DNA of 64,000 nucleotides from an uncultured Bacteroidales bacterium (GCA_902781515.1 CACZJU010000001.1:186001-250000); one strand, 5' to 3'; numbered from the stretch's first letter, positions 25,702 to 34,736 are shown. Translations and numbers: made by a program. The notes: generated by a model not told the origin, from the letters alone.

Positions 25702-27196
25702 GTTTTATCCATCCGGAGTAGGAGACAGTCAGCATAGCTCCTTTCGATTCTCCCAGCAGCTTGCCCCAGTTCTGTCCGTAGGCAGCACCAATGGACAGTC
25801 CCTTAACCTGATGCGGACTGTATGTCGCTTCAATCATCAGAAAGTCGGCTTTTACGGGGTCGGTGTGAGGATTGCTGTATGTTCCCCAGCTCTTCTCGTG
25901 CGTGTATAGAATACGGTATTCAATCTCTTTTGTCGGGTTGCCTTCAATACCGATGTGACTGGCTTTGATGCGGTTGTCATAGAACCTGATGTTGCCATCG
26001 GTGTTGTAGATAGGCGAGGGTAGCAGGGCATTACCCACACTAAAACCAGCATGTTGCCATGCAGCATAGACGTGATTGTTGTAATAGTCGTCCTGTCCAT
26101 AGATGGCGGTCGGAAAATTCGCCGTTTTATCGTGATAAATTGGTCCGCTTTGGTCGGTGGTGCGCAGGTGCTCATATAGGATAGTACTTACCACCGGGTT
26201 CTTAGGTAAGCGAAACTCGCCACCATAGAGCATATCCTTCCACGGATACTGCCAAAACATTTGACTGTGGTCCTCGAACAAATGCTCGGCATACACCGAT
26301 GCTCCCCAGCCTTTGCCGTGATAGTCGAGACGTATGTGCCACGAGCCAATCTGATTACCTTCGGCATTTGAGTACTCACCGTCATTACTGTCGCCTCCCC
26401 CCGGTATGAATGCGTGCCAGAAGGCTTTTAGTCCGTGAGGCAGCTTCCTGTTCGATAAGAACGTAGTAGTACTGGTGTTGTCGGGTCTGTCTTTCAGGTT
26501 CCACACTTTACCTCCGAACTGAGCCGCCATTTCCAGTCCTCCGGTTATGGTCAGCGGGAACTTTTCCGCGTTGCCAATCTTCAAAAAACCAGCCTTGGAG
26601 TGGTATAGCGAGTTGTTGGTGCGAAGGTTCGCCGTGCCGGCAGTGAAATCATTCTGCCACCCGTTGTCGGTGTGTATACCGTAGGCAATGTGTGCCTTCA
26701 GATGCAGCCACCCCTTGGTGCGTGGAATCGTCCAGAAGTCGGGCAGTTCCAGTCTTACCTGCGGAATCGGACGCGCATTGTTCGAAAGCACCATATCGCC
26801 GCTCGACAGACGGTTGTTCTTCAGTTCTATTGGTCTTTCCTTCTGTCCAACGCTCAGTCGGATGGCCTTGTACTGAAAGTCGGCAAAAGCCTGTTGCACG
26901 ATGAAGTGACTGTCGTGATTAACGGCTCCCACGAGGTCCAGCCCGTAGCCGATGCGCCACTTGCGCAGGCTGTCGGCTTCTGCATCGCGACCGATGGCGG
27001 CACGTAGCAGGCCGCTGTTCGGCTCGGTTGTTCCCAGTCCGTATCGGTTATTTGTAAACCAGAACGGGGCAGTGTTGTTGCTCCCTGCCGTCCCTTGCAG
27101 CGTGGCGCTGTAGTGGACGTTCTCTCCCAAACGCTTAATCTGGCCTTGCGCCGTGGCAGCAGTTAGCAATAATAATATGATGAGTGATTTCTTCAT
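25694..27196 (-). CDS. Wzi-family capsule-assembly-like outer-membrane protein
   Basis: This is an outer-membrane beta-barrel of the capsule assembly Wzi family, which in other bacteria anchors surface polysaccharide. The signal peptide MKKSLIILLLLTAATAQGQ precedes family segments such as NNTAPFWFTNNRYG, LSVGQKERPIELKNNRLSSGDMVLSNNARPIPQVRLELPDF and WQYPWKDMLYGGEFRLP. The 500 residues fit. It starts 8 bp after the large receiver/ATP-grasp gene, so the two are co-transcribed, and its last codons lie in a heptamer array. With the two initiating sugar transferases nearby it suggests an envelope polysaccharide theme. Confidence 0.88.
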   Translation of the reverse strand: MKKSLIILLLLTAATAQGQIKRLGENVHYSATLQGTAGSNNTAPFWFTNNRYGLGTTEPNSGLLRAAIGRDAEADSLRKWRIGYGLDLVGAVNHDSHFIVQQAFADFQYKAIRLSVGQKERPIELKNNRLSSGDMVLSNNARPIPQVRLELPDFWTIPRTKGWLHLKAHIAYGIHTDNGWQNDFTAGTANLRTNNSLYHSKAGFLKIGNAEKFPLTITGGLEMAAQFGGKVWNLKDRPDNTSTTTFLSNRKLPHGLKAFWHAFIPGGGDSNDGEYSNAEGNQIGSWHIRLDYHGKGWGASVYAEHLFEDHSQMFWQYPWKDMLYGGEFRLPKNPVVSTILYEHLRTTDQSGPIYHDKTANFPTAIYGQDDYYNNHVYAAWQHAGFSVGNALLPSPIYNTDGNIRFYDNRIKASHIGIEGNPTKEIEYRILYTHEKSWGTYSNPHTDPVKADFLMIEATYSPHQVKGLSIGAAYGQNWGKLLGESKGAMLTVSYSGWIKHN

Positions 27197-27204
27197 TGCA
27201 TTCT

Positions 27205-30150
27205 TTATTGGCAGATGATGCCTTCTTTTTTCATTCCGTCAATCTTTATTGTAAGAGGATGTGTTAGGCGTACGTGGCGCACATGCTCTGTCTCGTTCAC
27301 AGCAGGCATTTCGTTCAGAATCTCCTGTCGGTAGATGCCGTCCTGCTGGTAGGCATTAACAGTGAAGTATCCCACACCGAAGGATGTGAGGTTCTGGAAG
27401 AAATGCGTGCCCTGACTGGGGTCAACGCGATAGTTCTCCAGTCCCGCTTCTACAATGACCTTGGCGGCGGAAATGGCAGGCCACTTCACAGGCACTCCCA
27501 GCCACGAGTCGCTCGAACCCCATCGTCCGGGCCCTACCAACACATAGAAACGTCCCTCGTTGAGGAATTTGCGGTTGATGCCCTCAATTTCCTCTGCTAT
27601 GCGTGGGTTGTTCGATGCTGAATAGTTCTCGGTTTTCACATAAACAATATCCTCGATGTCCGTAATTATGCCGTGTCCGATGGCATTGTGTGAACGAATA
27701 AGTGCCATTTCATCAGGGATTTCTCGTATATCTTCGTCCAGTTGCATCTTGTTGTCTATCATTGGACGAATCTGTAGCAGGTAGAATTCTCCCGTTCGGT
27801 CAGGATTCAGTTTTGCTGCCAGTTCTATCTCCACCGGTCGGCGCATTTCGCTTTGTCCGTATTTCAGCGACAGCGACAGCAGTTCCGGTAATGGGAACAC
27901 ACCTTGCTGCAGTACGCCGCACATAGTTATCACCTTGCGCCCGCCTTCATAGATTCCATCGCGAATCACTTGGTCGTAGGGGTCGAAAGTCGATGCCAGT
28001 CCGGCCAGTGAACCGTCTTTGTCGGCCTCGCGGACGTTGAGTTTCAGTATGTTGAAACCGTCATCCACACTCACTTCCGTTGACATTGTGTTCAGGTCGA
28101 GGGCATAGAATCGGGTTTGCGTCTGTCGCAAAGCCATCTCCATCTCGCTTGTCTGCAGCACCTTGTCGGGATGAGCAGGACAAACGCGAAGGGCGAGACC
28201 ACCATCAACGATATACTTGCCAAGTCCCAGTGCCAGATCAACGACGCCTTCATCGGCCTGTTCGTCGCCGATGGGGTAGTAGTTGATTGAGCGTGCAACA
28301 CCTGAGATGTGCGGATAGAATCGGTCGCCGTATTGCGTACCCACCACCTCCTGCAGTATTACTGCCATCTTCTCCTGGTCGATGACGTTGCTGGTTGCCA
28401 CCATGTAGTCCTTCGAAGCGCGGTAGAACACCGAGGCATAGACACCCTTGATGGCTGCCACCAACATGCGGAGTCGCGCCTGTCGATCCGTGGTGTATGG
28501 TATCATGTAGGTGCTGTAGATGCCGGCGAAGGGCTGGTAGTGACTGTCCTCAAGCAGCGATGAGGAACGTATGGCAATGGGCTCTTCCACAACATCGAGG
28601 AAGGCCATGAGGTCTTCTTTCAACGATTCCGGAAGCTTGGCTTTAAGGAAGTGACTCAGCACCTCGTCGTCGCTCGCCTCGCTAAGTGCTATGGGGTAAA
28701 GCTCGTTGGCATCCATGAACTGGTCGAAGATGTCGGTACACAGCACCACGGTCTTTGGAATCATCACTCGTGCACCAGGCAGTTTGTTGAGGTCGGGGTG
28801 GCGTTTGATAATGTGGTCGATGAATGCCAGACCACGGCCCTTTCCTCCCAACGAACCGTCGCCTATGCGCTGGAAGTTGGAATAGCGGTCGAATCGGTCG
28901 CGATGGAACACAGCCACCACGCCTTGGTTCTTCATCTTTCGGTACTTCACAATGGCATCGAAGATGATTTGTCGGTGAGCATCGATGTCGGGATTCGAGT
29001 CCCACTTGATGCGCTTCAGGAAGTCGGCAATGGGGAACAGGGCACGCGATCCGAGCCAGCGCGACACGTTGTTGTGCGACACGTGGTAGAGCAGCGAGTC
29101 GGCAGGCACTGTGAATATGTTGTCCTGCAGGTCCTTGAGGTTTCGTACGCGCACTACCTCATTCATTGTCTTGGGGTCGCGGAAGATGAAGTCACCAAAA
29201 CCGAAATGGTGCGATACCAGATGCTGCAGGTCCACGCCCAGCTTCTTCGAGTTCTTGTCGAGGAACGATGCTCCGTAGTTGCGTGCCTCCTTGGCGATGT
29301 TGGGCTCCGAGGATTCCATGATGAATGGTAGGAACTCGTCGCACTGGCGCACGGCAGCCAGAAGGTCCATTCCTGCCCGTTCGTCCTTCACCCCGTTGTG
29401 GGGGAAACGACAGTCGCTGATGATTCCCAGCATGTTGTCGCGATGCTCGTCGTAGAGTCGCCAAGCTTCCTCGTAGGTTCGGGCCAGCACAATCTTTGGA
29501 CGACCTCTCATGCGCAGCGTCTCCAGTTGCGAGTTCAGGGCTTCTGTGGCGAAGTTCAGACTCTGTTGCAGCACGAACTTGTAGAGGTTAGGCAGGATGG
29601 AGGAATAGAAACGGATGTTGTCCTCCACCAGCATTATCATCTGCACACCGGCCTCGGTGTCGTGACGCAGGTTCATCTTGTCCTCCATCAGTTTTATTAT
29701 GGACAGCAGCAGCTCGGTGTTGCCAAGCCAGCAGAACACGTATTCGAAGATTGAGAGGTCCTCGTGCTCCATGCGCTTTGTGATGCCGTGCGAAAAGGGT
29801 GTCAGCACCACTATGGGCACCTTGGAGTTCTGTTCCTTGATGTTACGGGCGATGTCGAACACGTCGCTTGCTCCTTGTCCCACGTCGGTTCCGGGCATAC
29901 AGATGACGAGTTCGAAACTGGTGCGTCGGAGTTCGCGCTCAGCCTCGTCCTGCGATGCCACCTGCACGAATCGGGGAGGGTAGCGCAGACCGAGTTTTGA
30001 ATATTCGTCGAATATCTTTTCGTCCACACGGCCGTCGTCCTCCAGCATGAAGGCGTCGTATGGATTCGCAATCAGCAACACGTTGAAGATGCGGCGACGC
30101 ATCAGGTTTATAAACTGCGTGTCCCTTAGTTCAAGTTCGTATTCTGCCAT
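27205..30150 (-). CDS. Tandem receiver-like domains fused to PPDK/PEP-synthase ATP-grasp domain
   Basis: This is a 981-residue cytoplasmic protein of a Bacteroidetes family usually annotated PEP/pyruvate-binding protein. Residues about 20-155 form a degenerate receiver with no phosphoacceptor Asp (LVICMPGTD). Residues about 168-310 form a second receiver that keeps the acidic pair (E176, D177), the Asp (D246 in ISDCRFP), a Ser switch and the Lys (K299). From about 428 comes a PPDK_N ATP-grasp fold: GDGSLGGKGRGLAF, IAIRSSSLLEDSHYQPFAG, GVVDLALGLGKYIVDGG and LLQIRPM. The phosphohistidine and PEP-binding domains of true PPDK/PpsA are not recognisable; a C-terminal segment with GPGRWGSSDSWLG and SQGTHFFQNL replaces them. 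ATG 30150 is chosen; the preceding TTG belongs to a repeat. The substrate is unknown. Confidence 0.75.
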   Translation of the reverse strand: MAEYELELRDTQFINLMRRRIFNVLLIANPYDAFMLEDDGRVDEKIFDEYSKLGLRYPPRFVQVASQDEAERELRRTSFELVICMPGTDVGQGASDVFDIARNIKEQNSKVPIVVLTPFSHGITKRMEHEDLSIFEYVFCWLGNTELLLSIIKLMEDKMNLRHDTEAGVQMIMLVEDNIRFYSSILPNLYKFVLQQSLNFATEALNSQLETLRMRGRPKIVLARTYEEAWRLYDEHRDNMLGIISDCRFPHNGVKDERAGMDLLAAVRQCDEFLPFIMESSEPNIAKEARNYGASFLDKNSKKLGVDLQHLVSHHFGFGDFIFRDPKTMNEVVRVRNLKDLQDNIFTVPADSLLYHVSHNNVSRWLGSRALFPIADFLKRIKWDSNPDIDAHRQIIFDAIVKYRKMKNQGVVAVFHRDRFDRYSNFQRIGDGSLGGKGRGLAFIDHIIKRHPDLNKLPGARVMIPKTVVLCTDIFDQFMDANELYPIALSEASDDEVLSHFLKAKLPESLKEDLMAFLDVVEEPIAIRSSSLLEDSHYQPFAGIYSTYMIPYTTDRQARLRMLVAAIKGVYASVFYRASKDYMVATSNVIDQEKMAVILQEVVGTQYGDRFYPHISGVARSINYYPIGDEQADEGVVDLALGLGKYIVDGGLALRVCPAHPDKVLQTSEMEMALRQTQTRFYALDLNTMSTEVSVDDGFNILKLNVREADKDGSLAGLASTFDPYDQVIRDGIYEGGRKVITMCGVLQQGVFPLPELLSLSLKYGQSEMRRPVEIELAAKLNPDRTGEFYLLQIRPMIDNKMQLDEDIREIPDEMALIRSHNAIGHGIITDIEDIVYVKTENYSASNNPRIAEEIEGINRKFLNEGRFYVLVGPGRWGSSDSWLGVPVKWPAISAAKVIVEAGLENYRVDPSQGTHFFQNLTSFGVGYFTVNAYQQDGIYRQEILNEMPAVNETEHVRHVRLTHPLTIKIDGMKKEGIICQ

Positions 30151-30185
30151 CAATTGTTAATTGTTAATTGTCAATTCTTAATTCT
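30151..30185. repeat. Heptamer array directly abutting a start codon
   Basis: Five units (caattgt, taattgt, taattgt, caattct, taattct) run from the base next to the ATG at 30150 into the last codons of the upstream MFS gene. Confidence 0.8.
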
Positions 30186-31422
30186 TCAAGTCGCGCCGGA
30201 TGAGGCCCGAGACGAGGAAGGTGATAACGGTGCAGGCGCAGACGAAGACGAAGAACGTCTGGAATCCCCACATATCGGCCAACTTACCGGCAAACATGCC
30301 CGGAATCATCATTCCCAGTGCCTGGAAGGCTGTGCACAGCGCAAACACAGAAGTCGAGCGCTCGCCTTGCGAGAAATACACGAGGAACAGCATGTAGGCG
30401 GTGAAGCCGAAGCCGTAGCCCAGTTGCTCGATGAAGACGCAGGCATTGATAATCCATAGTTCCTGCGGCTGTGCGTACGATAGATATATGTAAACGATGT
30501 CGGGCAGCGAAATGGCTACTACCATGGGCCACAGCCAATGGCGCAGTCCGTTGCGCGATACCACCCATCCGCCTACGATTCCTCCTGCAAGCAGACCAAT
30601 CACTCCCAGTGTGCCGTATGCAAAGCCCACGGCTGTAGTGCTCAGTTCCAGTCCGCCCTCACCAATGGTGCGCAGCATGAAAGGCTGTGCCATCTTTGCC
30701 AACTGGGCTTCTGGAAGTCGGAACAGCAACATAAACAGCACTGCCGCCCACAGGTGTGGCTTCGACGCAAATGCTTTTAGTGTCTCAACGAACGGCTGAA
30801 GAACCGACCCTTTCACCTTTAACCCTTCACCCTTAACCTGTTTTTCTTCCGAAGGAAGAGAAACAAAGTGCCACCCGGCAAGGGCAACCATTATGGCAGC
30901 CATTAGCAGCATAGTGATGCTCCAGGCGAGTGAAACGCCGTAGCGTTGCTCCAACCATCCTGCCACCATCACGAGTATCCCCTGACAGAATATGCTGCCA
31001 ATGCGGTAGAAGGTGCTGCGAAATCCAACGTACAGCGCCTGATCCTCTTCGTTGAGGGCGAGTATGTAGAATCCGTCGGCGGCAATGTCGTGGGTGGCGC
31101 TACTGAAAGCCATCAGCCAGAAACAGGCCAGCGACAGACGTAGCCACATGGCTGTGGGCAATGTCAGTGCCACACCTGCCAACGATGCTCCCACGAGCAC
31201 CTGCATCGTAAGTATCCACCAGCGTTTTGTGCGGAAGTGGTCCACTATCGGGCTCCACAGTGGTTTAATCACCCAGGGCAAGTAGAGCCAACTGGTGTAG
31301 AGCGCCAGTTCGGTGTTCGACAGTCCGAGGTTGGTGTACATAATCACGCTCAGCGTCATCACGGCCATGTATGGCAGTGCTTCGGCAAAATATAGTGTTG
31401 GTATCCAAGCAAATGGTTTCAT
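30178..31422 (-). CDS. AmpG-like MFS transporter
   Basis: This 12-helix major facilitator of the AmpG-like group is likely to import muropeptides for peptidoglycan recycling, by analogy with AmpG. It starts MKPFAWIPTLYFAEALPYM and has the hallmark LYLPWVIKPLWSPIVDHFRTKRWW loop and the ATHDIAADGFYI helix. The central cytoplasmic loop holds KQVKGEGLKVKGSVL, encoded by four heptamer units (30809-30836), so a repeat has become protein sequence. The 414 residues are ordinary. A diverged paralogue lies upstream on the same strand, and peptidoglycan genes (mtgA, a DUF1460 protein) lie nearby. Confidence 0.85.
   Translation of the reverse strand: MKPFAWIPTLYFAEALPYMAVMTLSVIMYTNLGLSNTELALYTSWLYLPWVIKPLWSPIVDHFRTKRWWILTMQVLVGASLAGVALTLPTAMWLRLSLACFWLMAFSSATHDIAADGFYILALNEEDQALYVGFRSTFYRIGSIFCQGILVMVAGWLEQRYGVSLAWSITMLLMAAIMVALAGWHFVSLPSEEKQVKGEGLKVKGSVLQPFVETLKAFASKPHLWAAVLFMLLFRLPEAQLAKMAQPFMLRTIGEGGLELSTTAVGFAYGTLGVIGLLAGGIVGGWVVSRNGLRHWLWPMVVAISLPDIVYIYLSYAQPQELWIINACVFIEQLGYGFGFTAYMLFLVYFSQGERSTSVFALCTAFQALGMMIPGMFAGKLADMWGFQTFFVFVCACTVITFLVSGLIRRDLKN
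30809..30836 (-). repeat. Heptamer array inside an MFS cytoplasmic loop
   Basis: Four units on the plus strand (ctttcac, ctttaac, ccttcac, ccttaac) encode GEGLKVKG in the central loop of the AmpG-like protein. A similar unit (cattcac, ccttaat) begins the array at 39132. Confidence 0.75.
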
Positions 31423-31435
31423 TTTTTTTTTTATG

Positions 31436-31466
31436 GTTATACGGTTTTACGGTTATATGGTTTTAT
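31436..31466. repeat. Octamer array between the two MFS genes
   Basis: Units acggtttt, acggttat, atggtttt lie between the two MFS genes; the same octamer fills the gap at 51023-51046. Confidence 0.65.
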
Positions 31467-31469
31467 TTT

Positions 31470-32720
31470 TCATTTTCTCATTATATAAAGAAAGAGCCAC
31501 GCTAGTGGGGCGGTGAGGACGTCTATGAGGAAGAACGTACGGAAGCCCAGCTCGCTCACCATCCAGCCGCTCAGGGCCATAGCAGGCAGCATTACTGTTG
31601 CCACCAACGGTATGTAGAGCACATTGATGGTGTTGCGGTATCGTTCTCCGCTGATGTAGCGCACGAAGTGACCCACCACGTTCAGTCCGAATCCGAACAG
31701 GAACTGTGCCTGGAATGTGGCAATGGAAAGCATCATCAGTGATGCAGGCTGTTCGAACGTCATCACCAGATACACTACGGGCGACAGTCCCAGGGGTATT
31801 GCAAACCACCAGAACACGCGCTCCACATCTATCCATTGCAATAGTTGGCGACCCAACATCAGTCCGATGCTGAAGGCGATGACACCCACTGTACCCTGTG
31901 CGAAACCTATTTCCTGAATGGTGCAACCAAGTCCTCCATCGGCCTTGGGCAGGTAGAGGAACAGAACACGGCTGTAGAACATCAGGCTCTGAGGTAGCAG
32001 GAGCAGCGTCAGTCCCGTCACCACTCGCAACCAGCGTTCCTTGTGGCGTATGCGCTCTATTACCGCCACCTCGGCCTTCATGGCCTTGAAGGGGTTGTTG
32101 GGCATATGGTGATTGCCGACATGGGGTCGGTGGAGTGTAAACAGATGGTAAATGGCCACGCACAGCATTATGCCTGCCACCAGATAACAACCCTCGTTCC
32201 ACGAACGCGGAATGCGGCGGTATATCACCTGCAGTGCACCCACAAACATTATCAGCATACCATAGGTCAGCACCACAGCCGACTGCGATGCCACTATCTT
32301 CAACGTGTTCAGCACGCGTTGCAGTCGGGGACGGAGCATCCGTTCATAGTACATACGGGCAGCCAACTCATGCCAGGCGGTGAGCATCGACAATATGAAA
32401 AGCCCCACGAACAGCGTAGTGCTGCGATTGGTGTAGCGCAGGAACACGAAGGCCAGCACCATCAGCGTCATTACCATTGCCAGCTCAAGTACTTGCAGTT
32501 GGCGGTTGAAGCGCCCCATGCGACGCACGCTGTCCCTGAGAAACGACTTCAGCACCCATGGCAAAAACAAAAGCCCACAATAGCACGTGGCCATTGTGGG
32601 TGTAGTGTCCATTTGCAGGAACATAAGCACAGCGACATAAGTGACGATGGCCGCAGGAATCTCCTCTGCGGCAAACACCGTTGTTATCCACTGGCGCCCT
32701 GTTCTCTCTCTCTCCTTCAT
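31470..32720 (-). CDS. Second, diverged AmpG-like MFS transporter
   Basis: This polytopic membrane protein of about 416 residues is a distant paralogue of the downstream AmpG-like gene; the segment CGLLFLPWVLKSFLRDSVRRM aligns with that gene's LYLPWVIKPLWSPIVDHF, but the charged and proline positions differ. Twelve hydrophobic segments are visible. The -7 box at 32728-32735 lies only 8 bp before ATG 32720, so an ATG at 32732 would be inside the promoter; the message would have almost no leader. Its substrate may differ from that of AmpG. It is the first gene of a run leading to the second MFS, the receiver/ATP-grasp protein and the Wzi-like protein. Confidence 0.8.
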   Translation of the reverse strand: MKERERTGRQWITTVFAAEEIPAAIVTYVAVLMFLQMDTTPTMATCYCGLLFLPWVLKSFLRDSVRRMGRFNRQLQVLELAMVMTLMVLAFVFLRYTNRSTTLFVGLFILSMLTAWHELAARMYYERMLRPRLQRVLNTLKIVASQSAVVLTYGMLIMFVGALQVIYRRIPRSWNEGCYLVAGIMLCVAIYHLFTLHRPHVGNHHMPNNPFKAMKAEVAVIERIRHKERWLRVVTGLTLLLLPQSLMFYSRVLFLYLPKADGGLGCTIQEIGFAQGTVGVIAFSIGLMLGRQLLQWIDVERVFWWFAIPLGLSPVVYLVMTFEQPASLMMLSIATFQAQFLFGFGLNVVGHFVRYISGERYRNTINVLYIPLVATVMLPAMALSGWMVSELGFRTFFLIDVLTAPLAWLFLYIMRK

Positions 32721-32727
32721 TATGAGG

Positions 32728-32735
32728 GTCAAAGT
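32728..32735 (-). promoter_or_regulatory. -7 box for the MFS/ATP-grasp/Wzi run
   Basis: The minus-strand TAACTTTG, followed within about 8 bp by the likely start codon, predicts a leaderless or near-leaderless transcript. Confidence 0.55.
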
Positions 32736-33123
32736 TACGAAAAAACGAGTGGAAATGCAAATTTTATTTACAATTTGCGCGTTACACGTTACACATTACA
32801 GTTTTATATTTGCGGGGTACTTATGGGAGTTGATAATGGATAATTGAAAGTAGAGTGTAAAGATTTTTTATTTATTATTATTTATTTTATAATTATAAAT
32901 TATTATATATAATATTATTATAATAATATATAATTTATTATATATATATTATAAGTCTATATATAGCTTAGTAGGGGGGTGCCAATATTTTAATTGTAAC
33001 GCGTAACGCGTAACGCGGCACCCCACACAGGTTAACTTATCAGGAGAGAGAGGTTAACTTAATATATAATTAAAGGTTAACTTAACCTGTGGCCACAAGG
33101 AGTAGAACCTTGAGCCCTTAAAC
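32736..33123. other. Non-coding interval with AT island and inverted heptamer arrays
   Basis: This gap between the second MFS gene and proS has no supported gene. It holds an array gcgttac/acgttac/acattac (32779-32799), a G/C-free run of 92 bp (32863-32954), a GGGGTGCC / GGCACCCC stem (32976-32983 and 33017-33024) enclosing three copies of gtaacgc (32996-33016, the inverse of the first array), and three GTTAACTT-led units of 22-24 bp (33031-33099). Confidence 0.75.
33031..33099. repeat. Three 22-24 bp GTTAACTT-led tandem units
   Basis: Units start at 33031, 33053 and 33076; the last contains AGGTTAA-c-TTAACCT. They resemble the units at 8034 and 62119 and, like those, lie beside a terminator. 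Confidence 0.65.
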
Positions 33124-33155
33124 CAACAAAAGCGACCAGTGGGCCGCTTTTGTTG
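33124..33155. terminator. Terminator downstream of proS
   Basis: The inverted repeat CAACAAAAGCG / CGCTTTTGTTG encloses a 10-base interior that includes ACC/GGGC. It sits 23 bp after the proS stop on the minus strand and resembles the 8194 terminator in its loop. Confidence 0.7.
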
Positions 33156-33177
33156 TTCTCATTATCTCATTTGGAGA

Positions 33178-34659
33178 TTAGTAGGAGCGAGCGATGAGGA
33201 CGCGGGCAACGGAGGGTTTGCCGCTGACCATATCCACGCCGGGAGTCTGCTCGAAGCCGAAGGGCACGCAGCGGATGGTGGCCTGTGTTTCTTCCTTGAT
33301 GCGAGCCTCGGTCTCGGCCGTGCCGTCCCAGTGGCAGAGGAAGAAGCCGCCGTCCTTGACGCGAGCCTTGAACTCGTCGTAGTTGTCGCACTCGAAGATG
33401 TGTGCATCGCGGTAGGTCTTGGCCTTCTGGTAGATGTTCTGCTGAATGTCGTCGAGAAGTGTGCGAACGTACTCGGCAATGCCCTCGAAGGGACGTGTCT
33501 CCTTCTCCAAGGTGTCGCGGCGCATAACCTCTACGGTACCGTTTTCGAGGTCACGGGCACCCAGTACGAGGCGTACGGGCACACCCTTCAGCTCGTAGTC
33601 GGCAAACTTGAAGCCCGGGCGACGGTTGTCGGCATTGTCGTACTTCACGCTGATGCCCATCTTGCGGAGCTGTTCGATGACGGGAGCCACGGCAGCATCC
33701 ACGGCAGCCATCTGTTCGGGCTTGCCGCCGATGGGGATGATGACCACCTGAGTGGGAGCAAGGGCTGGGGGCAGCACGAGGCCGTTGTCGTCGGAGTGAG
33801 TCATGATGAGGGCACCCATCAGGCGTGTAGAAACGCCCCACGATGTTGCCCAGGCATATTCGGCCTGATTCTCCTTGTTGAGGAACTGCACGTCGAAGGC
33901 ACGACCGAAGTTCTGACCAAGGAAGTGGCTGGTGCCAGACTGCAGGGCCTTGCCGTCCTGCATCATGGCCTCGATGGTGTATGTATCGAGAGCGCCGGCA
34001 AAGCGCTCTGTCTCGCTCTTCACACCCTGAATCACGGGAACTGCCATCACCTGCTCGGCGAAGTCGGCATACACCTTCAGCATCATCTTAGCACGATCCT
34101 CGGCCTCCTCGCGTGTGGCGTGAGCGGTGTGACCTTCCTGCCACAGGAATTCGCTGGTGCGCAGGAACAGACGTGTACGCATCTCCCAGCGCATGACGTT
34201 GCACCACTGGTTGACAACCAATGGCAGGTCGCGATACGAATGTATCCAGTTCTTGAAGGTGTTCCAGATGATGGTCTCGGATGTGGGACGTATGATGAGT
34301 TCCTCCTCAAGCTTGGCAGCGGGGTCAACCACCACTCCGTCGTGAGTCTCGTTGGTCTTCAGACGATAGTGAGTAACAACGGCGCACTCCTTGGCGAAGC
34401 CTTCCACATGCTCGGCCTCGCGGCTGAGGAACGACTTGGGGATGAGCAGTGGGAAGTAGGCATTCTGCACGCCTGTCTCCTTGAAACGGTCGTCGAGCAG
34501 ACGCTGCATCTTCTCCCAAATGGCGTAGCCGTAGGGCTTGATGACCATGCATCCGCGCACGTCGCTCTGTTCGGCCAAGTCGGCCTTCACCACCAGTTCG
34601 TTGTACCATCTCGAGTAATCCTCGCTTCTCTTCGTAAGGAAGTCTAATTCTTTAGCCAT
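33178..34659 (-). CDS. proS: Prolyl-tRNA synthetase (archaeal/eukaryote type)
   Basis: This enzyme charges tRNA-Pro. It is the 493-residue type without the bacterial INS editing domain. Class II motifs are visible: motif 1 around [18 protein letters not shown], motif 2 [20 protein letters not shown], and motif 3 [23 protein letters not shown]; the anticodon domain follows with VVIIPIG. The C-terminal zinc-domain-like extension of the archaeal type ends in RVLIARSY. The promoter at 34685-34692 is divergent from the OmpA-family gene. The archaeal-type enzyme is normal for Bacteroidetes and is not evidence of recent transfer. Confidence 0.96.
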   Translation of the reverse strand: MAKELDFLTKRSEDYSRWYNELVVKADLAEQSDVRGCMVIKPYGYAIWEKMQRLLDDRFKETGVQNAYFPLLIPKSFLSREAEHVEGFAKECAVVTHYRLKTNETHDGVVVDPAAKLEEELIIRPTSETIIWNTFKNWIHSYRDLPLVVNQWCNVMRWEMRTRLFLRTSEFLWQEGHTAHATREEAEDRAKMMLKVYADFAEQVMAVPVIQGVKSETERFAGALDTYTIEAMMQDGKALQSGTSHFLGQNFGRAFDVQFLNKENQAEYAWATSWGVSTRLMGALIMTHSDDNGLVLPPALAPTQVVIIPIGGKPEQMAAVDAAVAPVIEQLRKMGISVKYDNADNRRPGFKFADYELKGVPVRLVLGARDLENGTVEVMRRDTLEKETRPFEGIAEYVRTLLDDIQQNIYQKAKTYRDAHIFECDNYDEFKARVKDGGFFLCHWDGTAETEARIKEETQATIRCVPFGFEQTPGVDMVSGKPSVARVLIARSY

Positions 34660-34684
34660 ATCAATGTATTTTCAAATTTGCGTG

Positions 34685-34692
34685 CAAAGATA
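34685..34692 (-). promoter_or_regulatory. -7 box for proS
   Basis: The minus-strand TATCTTTG matches TAnnTTTG, about 25 bp before the proS ATG. Confidence 0.65.
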
Positions 34693-34702
34693 CAAAAGAA
34701 AT

Positions 34703-34730
34703 AAGAATTAAGAGTTAAGAATTAAGAATT
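34703..34730 (+). repeat. Heptamer array between divergent promoters
   Basis: Four units (aagaatt, aagagtt, aagaatt, aagaatt) lie between the proS and OmpA-family -7 boxes. Confidence 0.7.
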
Positions 34731-34736
34731 ATTTTA

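Noticed and set aside
27205-30150. Classical PEP synthase or pyruvate phosphate dikinase
   Set aside because: Only the ATP-grasp domain is recognisable; the phosphohistidine and PEP-binding domains are not seen and two receiver-like domains precede it, so ppsA/ppdK would be misleading.
32863-32954. Possible replication origin
   Set aside because: The AT-only run is suggestive, but no DnaA-box cluster, dnaA or dnaN gene is nearby. Reported only as an unexplained structure.
33178-34659. Horizontal transfer of an archaeal-type proS
   Set aside because: This form of prolyl-tRNA synthetase is usual in Bacteroidetes and the gene has composition like its neighbours.
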